64,000 nucleotides of DNA from Flavobacterium phragmitis (GTDB lineage Bacteria; Bacteroidota; Bacteroidia; Flavobacteriales; Flavobacteriaceae): contig NZ_FOMH01000003.1 in the NCBI RefSeq assembly GCF_900112575.1, forward strand, positions 1 to 64,000, written 5' to 3'. The stretch's first letter is position 1. Each line of letters starts with the position of its first letter. The position numbers and the translations under genes were made by a program. Under the pieces are notes generated by a model, which was not told where the DNA came from, made no database searches, and saw nothing but the letters and a program-made list of their open reading frames with translations. This document shows, in pieces, positions 1-7,283 of the stretch.

Positions 1-297
1 TATAATCTAAATCAGCAGCTTCGAGGGATTTACAATAACAACAATGACAAGCGCATTGCCATGACCAAACTGGCTCATTGGTATAGAAATGTAGAGGAAT
101 CAGGTTTTAAAAATTTTAATATCCTGCTCAATACCATAACCATTAATTACAAATCAATCTTGAACTATTTTGATAACAGAAGCACAAATGCTTCGGCTGA
201 ATCTTTTAATGCTAAAATAAAAGCTTTTAGAGCGCAGTTCAGAGGGGTTAGAAATATAGATTTTTTCTTATTCAGATTATCCAATCTTTTTGCTTAA
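1..297 (+). CDS. ISL3-type transposase, C-terminal part (start lies before the window)
   Basis: The frame is open from the window edge to a TAA at 295-297. The visible residues end with the NRSTNASAESFNAKIKAF block and a FFLFRLSNLFA tail, which resemble the C-terminus of ISL3/IS204/IS1001-type DDE transposases. The Glu in NASAESFNAK is the likely third acidic catalytic residue. From position 61 only 78 residues are seen, so nothing can be said about whether the missing N-terminus is intact. The gene ends inside a 62-bp tandem duplication that also covers the presumed right end of the element. The family call rests on remembered motifs, not a search. Confidence 0.72.
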   Translation, partial: YNLNQQLRGIYNNNNDKRIAMTKLAHWYRNVEESGFKNFNILLNTITINYKSILNYFDNRSTNASAESFNAKIKAFRAQFRGVRNIDFFLFRLSNLFA

Positions 298-382
298 TCC
301 CCAACTTTTGAACCTGATCCGATTTTTTCTTATTCAGATTATCCAATCTTTTTGCTTAATCCCCAACTTTTGAACCTGATCC
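259..382. repeat. 62-bp perfect tandem duplication at the end of the transposase gene
   Basis: Positions 259-320 and 321-382 are identical 62-bp copies. Each begins GATTTTTTCTTATTCAG and ends CAACTTTTGAACCTGATCC. The first copy contains the last codons and stop of the transposase gene, so the second copy repeats the gene end outside the frame. A short CTGATCC-CTGATCC repeat marks the outer boundary at 376-389. Replication slippage or imprecise IS end processing could explain it. Confidence 0.9.
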
Positions 383-432
383 CTGATCCAAGATAATGCA
401 CAACATTTTATGCTTTCGAAAGGATATAAAAC

Positions 433-459
433 AAAAAAGCCACTCAAATTGAGTGGCTT
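433..459 (-). terminator. Terminator of the tRNA operon
   Basis: On the minus strand the hairpin GCCACTC-AATTT-GAGTGGC is followed directly by TTTTTTGT. It lies just after the 3' end of the tRNA-Arg gene, as expected for an intrinsic terminator closing the three-tRNA transcript. Confidence 0.85.
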
Positions 460-463
460 ATTG

Positions 464-537
<74 letters not shown>

Positions 538-553
538 ATTATTTCAATTGTAG

Positions 554-628
554 TCGGGGTGGCAGGATTCGAACCTGCGGCCTCCTGCTCCCAAAGCAGG
601 CGCGATAACCGGGCTACGCTACACCCCG
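554..628 (-). tRNA. tRNA-Pro (anticodon TGG)
   Basis: The minus strand gives a 75-nt cloverleaf. The acceptor stem CGGGGTG pairs with CACCCCG, the anticodon loop is TTTGGGA with anticodon TGG, and the T arm is AGGTTCGAATCCT. The discriminator is A. It is the middle gene of the operon, between tRNA-Ser and tRNA-Arg. Confidence 0.95.
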
Positions 629-642
629 AGGCAAAATTTAAG

Positions 643-726
643 CGGAGAGACAGGGACTCGAACCCTGGCGACGGTTACCCGTCGACAGATTAGCAATCTG
701 CTCCATTACCGCTCTGGCACCTCTCC
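643..726 (-). tRNA. tRNA-Ser (anticodon GCT)
   Basis: The minus strand gives an 84-nt class II tRNA. The acceptor stem GGAGAGG pairs with TCTCTCC (G-T at the seventh pair), the anticodon loop is TTGCTAA, and a long variable arm, CGACGGGTAACCGTCG, is typical of serine tRNAs. The discriminator is G. It is the first gene of the operon; no clear promoter was identified upstream in the T-rich stretch at 780-850. Confidence 0.95.
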
Positions 727-908
727 TTGCTAGTGGAATTGCTTCCGTTTTGCGAGTGCAAATGTATAACAACATTCCTTTTCTCACAAGCTTTTTTTTG
801 AGTTTTTTTAGTTTTTTTTCATCTTTTTTCAAAACCACTTCACAATCAAACAAATAGAATTAACAAAAATTTCACCTTAAATTTAAAATTCACCTATTCA
901 ATACAAAA

Positions 909-939
909 TTTGAATTTATTCAAATAAACAGTAAATTTG
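909..939 (+). promoter_or_regulatory. Bacteroidota-type promoter of the thiolase gene
   Basis: TTTG at 909-912 and TAAATTTG at 932-939 are separated by exactly 19 bases. This matches the TTTG-N19-TAnnTTTG consensus known for Flavobacterium housekeeping sigma. The thiolase ATG follows 25 bases after the -7 box. Confidence 0.8.
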
Positions 940-964
940 CTTACTAACTATTATTAAACAGAAA

Positions 965-2143
965 ATGAACAAAAGAGTTGTTATCGTTTCTGCCGTTAGA
1001 ACACCTATCGGAAGTTTCATGGGCGGGTTATCTACTGTACCTGCACCAAAATTAGGCGCTGCTGCTATAAAAGGAGCCCTTTCAAAAATTAACCTTGACC
1101 CAAAATTAGTCGATGAAGTTTTCATGGGAAATGTAATTCAGGCAGGTGTTGGACAAGCTCCGGCACGCCAAGCAGCACTTTTTGCTGGTCTGTCTGAAGA
1201 AGTTGTGGCTACCACAGTAAACAAAGTTTGCGCTTCTGGAATGAAAGCTGTAATGTTTGCTGCGCAGTCAATCGCATGCGGTGACGCTGAAATTGTGGTA
1301 GCGGGCGGAATGGAAAGCATGAGTTTGATTCCACATTATGTGCAAATGCGTGCTGGAAACAAATTTGGTCCTGCAACTATGCTTGACGGAATGCAGAAAG
1401 ATGGTTTAACAGATGCTTACGACAACAACGCAATGGGAGTTTGCGCTGATTTATGTGCATCTGAATACAAAATCAGCCGTGAAGAGCAAGACGCTTTCGC
1501 AATTCAATCTTATGAAAGAAGCGCTAAAGCTTGGGATGCTGGAAAATTCGACAACGAAGTTGTTCCTGTAGAAGTTCCTCAAAGACGAGGTGAACCAATT
1601 ATATTTTCAAAAGACGAAGAATACACTAATGTTAAATTAGATAAAATTCCATCTTTAAGTCCAGTTTTCACAAAAGACGGAACTGTAACCGCTGCAAATG
1701 CCTCGACAATCAACGATGGAGCAGCTGCTTTAGTTTTAATGTCCGAAGAAAAAGCAAATGCTTTAGGATTAAAGCCTCTTGCTTACATAAAAGGTTATGC
1801 AGATGCAGCTCAAGAACCAAAATGGTTTACGACAAGTCCGGCAAAAGCTTTACCAAAAGCTTTGGATAAAGCAGGAATTTCAATTTCAGATGTTGATTTC
1901 TTCGAATTTAACGAAGCTTTCTCTGTTGTTGGATTAGCTAATGCTAAAATATTAAACCTTGATAACGACAAAGTAAACGTAAACGGTGGCGCTGTTTCTT
2001 TAGGACATCCTCTTGGAGCTTCTGGAGCACGTATTATTGTAACTTTACTAAATGTTTTAGAACAAAATAATGCAAAAATTGGAGCTGCTGCAATTTGCAA
2101 CGGCGGTGGTGGCGCATCAGCAATTGTTATCGAAAGAGCGTAA
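965..2143 (+). CDS. Acetyl-CoA C-acetyltransferase (thiolase)
   Basis: Cytoplasmic thiolase of 392 residues, the usual length for biosynthetic or degradative short-chain thiolases. It condenses two acetyl-CoA to acetoacetyl-CoA or runs the reverse thiolysis. The active-site residues sit where the Zoogloea enzyme has them: nucleophilic Cys89 in NKVCASGMKA, His348 in GHPLGASGAR and Cys378 in AICNGGGGAS. The ATG at 965 lies behind a well-placed promoter and the protein starts with the typical MNKRVVIVSAVRTPIG. A strong hairpin terminator follows, so the gene appears to be transcribed mainly alone. Direction and substrate length (AtoB- versus FadA-like) cannot be fixed from sequence; 392 residues and the lack of a fadB neighbour favour AtoB/PhaA type. 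Confidence 0.93.
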   Translation: MNKRVVIVSAVRTPIGSFMGGLSTVPAPKLGAAAIKGALSKINLDPKLVDEVFMGNVIQAGVGQAPARQAALFAGLSEEVVATTVNKVCASGMKAVMFAAQSIACGDAEIVVAGGMESMSLIPHYVQMRAGNKFGPATMLDGMQKDGLTDAYDNNAMGVCADLCASEYKISREEQDAFAIQSYERSAKAWDAGKFDNEVVPVEVPQRRGEPIIFSKDEEYTNVKLDKIPSLSPVFTKDGTVTAANASTINDGAAALVLMSEEKANALGLKPLAYIKGYADAAQEPKWFTTSPAKALPKALDKAGISISDVDFFEFNEAFSVVGLANAKILNLDNDKVNVNGGAVSLGHPLGASGARIIVTLLNVLEQNNAKIGAAAICNGGGGASAIVIERA

Positions 2144-2158
2144 AACAATATCTTAAAA

Positions 2159-2190
2159 AATCAGGAGTTATGTTTATAACTCCTGATTTT
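2159..2190 (+). terminator. Terminator after the thiolase gene
   Basis: A perfect 12-bp stem, AATCAGGAGTTA with TAACTCCTGATT (2159-2170 and 2177-2188), has a 6-base loop and is followed by TT. An A-run precedes it, so it may work in both directions. Confidence 0.75.
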
Positions 2191-2210
2191 CAACTAATAA
2201 ATTTCCTTAA

Positions 2211-2972
2211 ATGTTTGGAATTTGCAATTTAGCCATAGTACCTGTTCGAGCTGAGGCCAGCGACAGAAGTGAAATTGTTACACAGCTCTTGTTTGGCGAG
2301 CATATCGAAATTTTAGAACGCCATAATCAATGGGCTCGAATCAGAATTCAATATGATGATTACGAAGGTTGGGTAGATTCTAAGCAATATCAGGAAATTA
2401 CCAAAGAGCAATTTGATCTTTTGAGTAAAGAATCAATTATTTTAAATGCTGATTTAATTGATTATATCACTGCTCCAAACAATCTACTGCTTCCAATTCC
2501 GCTTGGAGCATCATTGTCTTTTTTAAACAACAGCGAAATCAATACTTCAAATTTTGATTTTGAAGGAACTAAAACCAGTGGCATAAAACCCAAAAGCGCA
2601 TTAATCAAAACTGCTTTTATGTATTTAAATGCTCCGTATTTATGGGGCGGAAAAACACCTTTCGGAATTGACTGTTCTGGATTTACTCAAATGGTTTACA
2701 AATTAAACGGTTATAAAATCCACCGTGATGCCTCTCAACAAGCACTAGAAGGAGATCCTTTAAGTTTTATTGAAGAATGCGAACCAGGCGATTTAGCCTT
2801 TTTTGATAATGATGAAGGAAACATTACCCATGTCGGCATCATAATGGAAAATAATTACATCATTCACGCAAGCGGAAAAGTTCGAATTGACCGTTTAGAC
2901 CACACGGGAATTTACAATCCTGAATTAAACAAACACACTCACAAACTTCGTGTTATCAAGAAAATTATCTGA
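2211..2972 (+). CDS. C40 (NlpC/P60) peptidoglycan hydrolase with N-terminal SH3-like domain
   Basis: Protein of 253 residues. Residues 1-65 look like a bacterial SH3 fold (VPVRAEASDRSEIVTQLLFG, then W41 and GWVD). Residues 125-253 form an NlpC/P60 domain with Cys155 in FGIDCSGFTQ, His207 in ITHVGI and a third polar residue, His219, in IIHASG. Enzymes of this family cut D-gamma-glutamyl-meso-DAP or related bonds in cell-wall peptides. No signal peptide is visible: MFGICNLAIVPVRAE has no typical lipobox. The protein may therefore act in the cytoplasm, for example in recycling imported muropeptides, unless a different start is used. The gene starts 21 nt after the thiolase terminator hairpin. 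Exact substrate is unknown. Confidence 0.85.
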   Translation: MFGICNLAIVPVRAEASDRSEIVTQLLFGEHIEILERHNQWARIRIQYDDYEGWVDSKQYQEITKEQFDLLSKESIILNADLIDYITAPNNLLLPIPLGASLSFLNNSEINTSNFDFEGTKTSGIKPKSALIKTAFMYLNAPYLWGGKTPFGIDCSGFTQMVYKLNGYKIHRDASQQALEGDPLSFIEECEPGDLAFFDNDEGNITHVGIIMENNYIIHASGKVRIDRLDHTGIYNPELNKHTHKLRVIKKII

Positions 2973-3369
2973 TTAAAGTACACGGATAAAACAGATTCCC
3001 TTTGCGAAAACGCGGATTTGTACAGATTTCTTTTTATCTCTCGCAGATTGAGCTGATTATGCCTATTTATTTAAAAAAAATCTTTTCAAATCTGCCTAAA
3101 TCATTAAAAATCTGCGTGAAATAAAAAATCCTTTCTGATCTTTTTATCCCGAAGCTATCGGGAGTGGCATAAAAAGTTAAGCACGCGGATAAAACAGATT
3201 CGCTTTGCGAAAACGCGGATTCTACAGATTATTTTTTTCTCTCGCAGATTGAGCAAATTAGGCTGGCGATTCCTTGAAAAAAATCTTTAAAGTCTGGGTG
3301 AAATAAAATAATCCTTTTAATCCTTAAATCTGTGGCGAAATAATTTGTGTTAATTAGTGTAATCCGTGT
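2973..3369. repeat. Gene-free 397 bp with two degenerate copies of a cGCAGATT-type repeat
   Basis: No coding frame is supported here. Two related segments, about 2978-3123 and 3180-3305, share GCGGATAAAACAGATTC, CTTTGCGAAAACGCGGATT, CTCGCAGATTGAGC and a closing TCTG(C/G)GTGAAATAAAA. The same vocabulary (CGCAGATT, GCAGATTT, TCTGCGTGAAAT) recurs at 8010-8280 and 9345-9435 and, more loosely, at 61609-61840. Both segments can pair their CGCAGATT and AATCTGCG ends. They look like decayed members of a dispersed, structured repeat family. Confidence 0.7.
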
Positions 3370-4215
3370 TTAAGCACTCAATCGAATCGACTTTCTAAAT
3401 TCAGACGGACTATACCCTTTTTGTTTTCTAAAAAACTTATTAAAGTGGCTTTCATCCGTAAAACCAAATTCATACGCAATTTCATTGATTCGTTTATCAC
3501 TGAATTGCAAACGATGCTCAATCAGTTTTGTTTTATAATTACTGATATACTGTTGCATCGTTTCGCTAGCATGTTTCTTAAAATAACGGCCTAAATACGT
3601 ATTCGAAATTCCGAAATAATCACTGATTGATTCTGCTTTGATTTTTTCCGGATAATAAATATTGTTCTGAATATATTGTAAAATATCCATTGCTTTGGCT
3701 TCTGTTCCAATATTAACCTGCTCCGGAAGATATTTTGCAATATTTCTCGCCACAATAATAATCAGCGTATTGACCAATTGCTGAATCAACTCCTGATTAT
3801 AAACATCTTTATCCTGATGTTCACGGCAAATGGCTTCAATCATTACTTTCACCAGACATTTATCAGGATCATTTTTTAGAATACAACCGGGCTGATGATT
3901 CGCATTTTGAAGAATGTATTCCAATCGCTGAATATTCTCATTCTGCAAACTCGAATTTTTCAAATAAATATCATTAAACCTCAAAAAGAAAAATTTCGTT
4001 TGAGTTTCAATGGTAAAATTATGACAATCCTCAGGCGTTAATAAAAACAAATGCCCTGGATCATATTCAAAAATATTCTTATTAATACATTGTCTTCCCG
4101 TACCTTCTAAAATATAAACCAGTTCGAAAAAATTATGACGATCTCCCACATCTGGATATTCAGTCAGCGTCTCAAAAGAAACCGTAAAAGGTTCGTATAA
4201 GTTTTCTTTTTTCAT
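3370..4215 (-). CDS. AraC-family transcriptional regulator
   Basis: Regulator of 281 residues from the ATG at 4215. An upstream in-frame TTG at 4239 lies inside the likely -7 promoter box, so I did not use it. The N-terminal half looks like a cupin sensor (ELVYILEGTGRQCINKNIF, GHLFLLTPEDCH). The C-terminal 100 residues hold the two helix-turn-helix motifs of AraC/XylS proteins (ISNTYLGRYFKKHASETMQQ; INEIAYEFGFTDESHFNKFF; KGYSPSEFRKSI). It diverges from an aldo/keto reductase gene across about 115 bp, so control of that gene (and perhaps the mdaB-ygiN pair downstream) is a reasonable inference. The ligand is unknown. Confidence 0.9.
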   Translation of the reverse strand: MKKENLYEPFTVSFETLTEYPDVGDRHNFFELVYILEGTGRQCINKNIFEYDPGHLFLLTPEDCHNFTIETQTKFFFLRFNDIYLKNSSLQNENIQRLEYILQNANHQPGCILKNDPDKCLVKVMIEAICREHQDKDVYNQELIQQLVNTLIIIVARNIAKYLPEQVNIGTEAKAMDILQYIQNNIYYPEKIKAESISDYFGISNTYLGRYFKKHASETMQQYISNYKTKLIEHRLQFSDKRINEIAYEFGFTDESHFNKFFRKQKGYSPSEFRKSIRLSA

Positions 4216-4236
4216 AATCGCATTTATTTGAAGATG

Positions 4237-4298
4237 CAAATATACCTAAAAAAGACAAATATATACCAAATAAGAATCATAAAAACAGTATAATTTTG
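4237..4298. promoter_or_regulatory. Divergent promoter region between the araC-type gene and the aldo/keto reductase
   Basis: For the minus strand, two TATATTTG boxes lie at 4237-4244 and 4256-4263, both fitting TAnnTTTG. For the plus strand, TAATTTTG is at 4291-4298, 33 bp before the aldo/keto reductase ATG. No good -33 TTTG partner was found for the plus-strand box, which would fit an activator-dependent promoter. The repeated CAAATATA-type words are candidates for the regulator's binding site. Confidence 0.5.
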
Positions 4299-4331
4299 CT
4301 TCGTCAAATTAATCAAAATAAAATTACAATC

Positions 4332-5318
4332 ATGGAATATAGAAAATTAGGCAACTCAGAACTTGAATTATCAGCTATAACATACGGTGCATTTGCCATT
4401 GGCGGAACCATGTGGGGCGGAACAGAAAAAAAAGATTCGATAGAATCTGTTCAGGCTTCTATTGATCACGGCGTTACTACAATTGACACTGCTCCTTTTT
4501 ACGGATTTGGTTTAAGCGAAGAAATGATCGGAGAAGCTATAAAACCTTACGATCGCTCTAAAATTCAATTACTTACTAAATTCGGTTTGGTTTGGGACGG
4601 AAGCAATAACGGAAAAGGCGATTACTTTTTCGACGCTGACGACAATAGTAAAAAAGTTCCGGTTTACAAATATTCATCAAAAGCAAACGTAATAAAAGAA
4701 GTTGAAGAAAGTTTAAAACGTCTTCAAACTGATTATATTGATTTACTTCAAATTCACTGGCCAGACTCAACAACACCAATTTCTGAAACAATGGAAGCTG
4801 CTGAAAGCTTAATTCAGCAAGGAAAAATCAGAGCTTTCGGAGTAAGTAATTACAATGTCGCACAAATTCAGGAAGCACAAAAAACAATTCAAGTGGCTTC
4901 AAATCAAGTGGCATACAGCATGCTAAATCGCAAAATTGAAGAAGAACTAATTCCTTTCACAGTTGCAGAAAATATCGGAATCATTGCTTACAGTCCTATG
5001 GAAAGAGGTTTATTGACTGGGAAATATTTCACTGACAGCAAATTAAAAGAAAACGACCACAGAAACGGATATTTCAATCAATTTGATCTTCAAAAAGTAA
5101 AAACTTTGGTTGAAGAATTAACTTCTTTAGCACACGCAAAAGAAGCAAGCTTATCACAATTGGTTTTACGCTGGACAAGTTTACAAAAAGGAATTTCAAT
5201 TGTGTTAGCTGGAGCAAGAAACGCAGAACAAGCTATTTCAAACGCCAAAACAATGGATTTTGACTTATCTGATTCAGAATTAGAATTCATCAACCAGGCA
5301 ATTGCTAAAATAAAATAA
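4332..5318 (+). CDS. Aldo/keto reductase
   Basis: NADPH-dependent oxidoreductase of 328 residues with a TIM-barrel fold. I chose the ATG at 4332 (MEYRKLGNSELELSAITYG); the longer frame from the TTG at 4296 adds untypical residues and overlaps the promoter. Family marks seen are TIDTAPFYGFGLSEEMIGEA (Asp and Tyr of the catalytic tetrad), LLTKFG with the Lys, and LLQIHWPD with the His. GVSNYN, YSPMERGLLTGKY and GARNAEQA follow later, the last probably contacting NADP. It is similar to YajO/IolS-like reductases. It diverges from the AraC-type regulator and precedes quinone-reductase genes, suggesting a response to reactive carbonyls or quinones, which is an inference. Confidence 0.9.
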   Translation: MEYRKLGNSELELSAITYGAFAIGGTMWGGTEKKDSIESVQASIDHGVTTIDTAPFYGFGLSEEMIGEAIKPYDRSKIQLLTKFGLVWDGSNNGKGDYFFDADDNSKKVPVYKYSSKANVIKEVEESLKRLQTDYIDLLQIHWPDSTTPISETMEAAESLIQQGKIRAFGVSNYNVAQIQEAQKTIQVASNQVAYSMLNRKIEEELIPFTVAENIGIIAYSPMERGLLTGKYFTDSKLKENDHRNGYFNQFDLQKVKTLVEELTSLAHAKEASLSQLVLRWTSLQKGISIVLAGARNAEQAISNAKTMDFDLSDSELEFINQAIAKIK

Positions 5319-5403
5319 TTCTTTTTTTTTAACACATAGAAACATAGTCCTTAGTTATTGTCAAAGGCGTTTCACTCACATTAACAAAGATGGTCAGCAC
5401 AAT

Positions 5404-5509
5404 CTTGTCATTTCGACTGAAAGGAGAAATCACACTAGAAACTCCGCAAACTAAGTCGCCAATCTTTGGCGAGTAACGTGTGTGATTTCTCGTTCCTCGA
5501 AATGACAAG
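5404..5509. repeat. REP-like palindromic element, type A (copy 1)
   Basis: The outer arms CTTGTCATTTCGA and TCGAAATGACAAG are perfect inverted repeats. Inside, GAGAAATCACAC pairs with GTGTGATTTCTC. The centre, with AATCTTTGGCGAG, varies between copies. Related elements lie at 10886-10989, 17495-17601, 34035-34165 and, as a half copy, 63603-63660. The rest of the gap 5319-5678 holds no gene. Confidence 0.85.
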
Positions 5510-5564
5510 CTTTGAGAGCTATGTGTTTAAAAAAAATCTCAAAAAAATAAATAATTAGAATTTG

Positions 5565-5657
5565 GGCGTGTCCCAAGGGCCGGGCTATCCGCTAAATCTT
5601 TTTCTTTTTAAAGAAAAAAGAAAAAGGATATCGCTCCTATCCCTCACGCGTCCATTT
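5565..5657. other. Structured intergenic element (GGGCCGGGCTATCCGCT ... GGATATCGCTCCTATCCCTCACGCG)
   Basis: A G/C-rich segment stands out from its AT-rich surroundings. GGGCGTGTCCCAAGGGCCGG and CTATCCGCT at the left face CGCTCCTATCCCTCACGCG at the right. The central TTTTTCTTTTTAAAGAAAAAAGAAAAA forms a long stem, so the whole piece can fold. I recall similar GGGCTATCCGCT words between genes in flavobacteria. It could be a repeat or a small RNA; the function is unknown. Confidence 0.4.
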
Positions 5658-5678
5658 TCATAAGAAACAACAATTAAA

Positions 5679-6284
5679 ATGAAAAAGATATTTATAATTA
5701 ACGGCGGACAAAAATTCGCACATTCAGGAGGACAATTCAACAAAACCGTTCAAGATTGGACAGTTGAATTTCTTTCTAAAAACAACGATTACGAAATAAA
5801 AACAACGCACATCGAAGATCAAATCGATTTACAAGAAGAAGTAGAAAAATTCGTTTGGGCAGATTTAATTATCTATCACACACCAGTTTGGTGGTTTCAA
5901 TTGCCAAACCTTTTCAAAAAATACATCGACGATGTTTTTACACAAGGACACAACAACGGAATATACAAAAGCGACGGAAGAAGCCGTGTAAATCCAGACA
6001 TCAATTACGGAACTGGCGGATTGCTACACGGACGCAAATACATGCTTACCACAAGCTGGAATGCACCTGCAACGGCTTTTACACTTCCTGGTGAATTCTT
6101 CGATCAAACTTCTGTTGATGATGGCGTAATGTTTGGTTTCCACAAAATGAACAAATTCACAGGAATGGAACGCATCGACGGGTTTCATTTTCATGATGTT
6201 GAAAAAGGCGCTACACCAGAAAATATCGTTATCTTTAAAGAGAATTACACGAAACATTTAGAGCAAACTTTTAAAAACTTATAA
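5679..6284 (+). CDS. mdaB: NAD(P)H:quinone reductase, MdaB-like flavodoxin-fold protein
   Basis: Flavoprotein of 201 residues (Flavodoxin_2 / MdaB group) that reduces quinones by two electrons with NAD(P)H. The protein starts MKKIFIINGGQKFAHSGGQF. It then shows DLIIYHTPVWWFQLPNLFKK, the typical FMN/FAD-contact segment with the WWFQLP motif, followed by GRKYMLTTSWNAP, a second flavin-contact loop. The next gene begins 2 nt after the stop and encodes an YgiN-like monooxygenase. E. coli also has mdaB next to ygiN, which supports both calls and suggests a quinone redox pair. No start other than the ATG at 5679 is plausible. Confidence 0.87.
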   Translation: MKKIFIINGGQKFAHSGGQFNKTVQDWTVEFLSKNNDYEIKTTHIEDQIDLQEEVEKFVWADLIIYHTPVWWFQLPNLFKKYIDDVFTQGHNNGIYKSDGRSRVNPDINYGTGGLLHGRKYMLTTSWNAPATAFTLPGEFFDQTSVDDGVMFGFHKMNKFTGMERIDGFHFHDVEKGATPENIVIFKENYTKHLEQTFKNL

Positions 6285-6286
6285 TT

Positions 6287-6565
6287 ATGATTTCGATTAC
6301 CGCAATTTTAAAAAGTAAACCAGAGCATTTAATTGAAGTTAAAAACCTGCTGACACATCTAGTAACCGAAACTAGAAAAGAAGCTGCATGTATTCGTTAC
6401 GATTTGCACACTTCCGAAAATGTTTTTATTCTTTGGGAAGAATGGAAAGATCAACCGGGATTAGACTTGCATAACAATCAATCTTATTTGCAAGAATTCA
6501 TCAAAAAAACTGAAAATCTGGTTTCGAGCCCAATTCAGGTTTACAAAACCGCGCAGATTTTATAA
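6287..6565 (+). CDS. ygiN: ABM-fold quinol monooxygenase, YgiN-like
   Basis: Small protein of 92 residues with the antibiotic-biosynthesis-monooxygenase (dimeric ferredoxin-like) pattern. It begins MISITAILKSKPEHLIEVK, then has RKEAACIRYDLHTS and NVFILWEEWKDQPGLDLHNN, and ends with SPIQVYKTAQIL. E. coli YgiN oxidises menadiol and is encoded beside mdaB. Here the two genes are 2 nt apart, so they are surely cotranscribed. The likely role is handling of semiquinone or quinol products made by the reductase. No cofactor-binding motif is expected in this family. Confidence 0.85.
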   Translation: MISITAILKSKPEHLIEVKNLLTHLVTETRKEAACIRYDLHTSENVFILWEEWKDQPGLDLHNNQSYLQEFIKKTENLVSSPIQVYKTAQIL

Positions 6566-6569
6566 GTTT

Positions 6570-6655
6570 AGTTTGCCACGAATTACACAAATTTTCACGA
6601 ATTGTTTTTTAATTGAGAATATGGAGATTAGTGTAATTCGTGTAATTCGTGGCGA
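6570..6655. repeat. Inverted repeat, ttgccacgaattacacaaat type (copy 1)
   Basis: TTTGCCACGAATTACACAAAT at the left pairs with GTGTAATTCGTGGCGAAA at the right. A related copy lies at 7192-7273, after the next gene. A fragment of the same text (TTAGTGTAATCCGTG) ends at 3368. These look like members of a dispersed palindromic family and could act as RNA hairpins at gene ends. Confidence 0.75.
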
Positions 6656-6721
6656 AAAAAAATCCTACACAATATTCAGAAAAAAGCTAAATTGCCTAAA
6701 ATTTAGAAAACTAATTTTTTT

Positions 6722-7183
6722 ATGAGCAATTATCACCTTGCCGAAATTAATATTGCCAAAATGAAAGGAGTCGATATTAACGACCCAATCATGAAAGAAT
6801 TTGTAGACAATTTAGATGCTGTAAACACTTTAGCTGAAGAAAGCGAAGGTTTTGTTTGGCGTTTAAAAGATGAAACTGACAATGCTACAAGTCTTAATCC
6901 GTACAATGATGAACAAATTATTATCAATGTTTCCGTTTGGGAAAATATAGAAACATTGGAACATTATATGTACAAAACTTTTCACAGTGACTTTTTAAGA
7001 CGCAGAAAAGAATGGTTTCAAAAATTCGGAAAAGCACACACCGCTATGTGGTGGATTCCAAAAGGACATATTCCTACTCTAGAAGAAGCGGTTGAAAAAT
7101 TAGATTACCTTCAAAAAAACGGGCCATCAGAACTTGTTTTCGATTTAAGAACTAAATTCCCAGCTCCTAAGCAAATCGCTTAA
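6722..7183 (+). CDS. DUF3291 family protein
   Basis: Cytoplasmic protein of 153 residues matching the DUF3291 pattern. It starts YHLAEINIAKMKGVDIND and has a central AEESEGFVWRLKDE. It continues with IINVSVWENIETLEHYMY and RRKEWFQKFGKAHTAMWWIP, and the AMWWIPKGHIPTLEEA segment is the part I recognise best. Such proteins probably adopt an ABM-like ferredoxin fold and have been proposed to be haem- or small-molecule-binding oxygenase relatives. No function is established. It follows mdaB-ygiN with a hairpin repeat between, so it may be separately transcribed. Confidence 0.8.
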   Translation: MSNYHLAEINIAKMKGVDINDPIMKEFVDNLDAVNTLAEESEGFVWRLKDETDNATSLNPYNDEQIIINVSVWENIETLEHYMYKTFHSDFLRRRKEWFQKFGKAHTAMWWIPKGHIPTLEEAVEKLDYLQKNGPSELVFDLRTKFPAPKQIA

Positions 7184-7191
7184 TTATTTGT

Positions 7192-7273
7192 TTGCCACGA
7201 ATTACACAAATTTCCACAAATTTTTATTCGCTGATAAAAAATTAATTCGTGTAAATTAGTGTAATTAGTGGCT
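7192..7273. repeat. Inverted repeat, ttgccacgaattacacaaat type (copy 2)
   Basis: GCCACGAATTACACAAATTTC is followed after about 40 bases by AATTCGTGTAAATTAGTGTAATTAGTGGC, the imperfect complement. It sits between convergent genes (DUF3291 and the methyltransferase) and could serve as a bidirectional transcription end. Confidence 0.7.
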
Positions 7274-7283
7274 ATAAAAAAAC

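Noticed and set aside
638..853. Minus-strand frame of 71 codons over the tRNA-Ser gene
   Set aside because: It runs through a tRNA gene and a poly-T stretch; the protein is Lys-rich without family resemblance.
4239..4239. TTG start of the AraC-type regulator
   Set aside because: The TTG is part of the TATATTTG promoter box; the ATG at 4215 gives a normal start.
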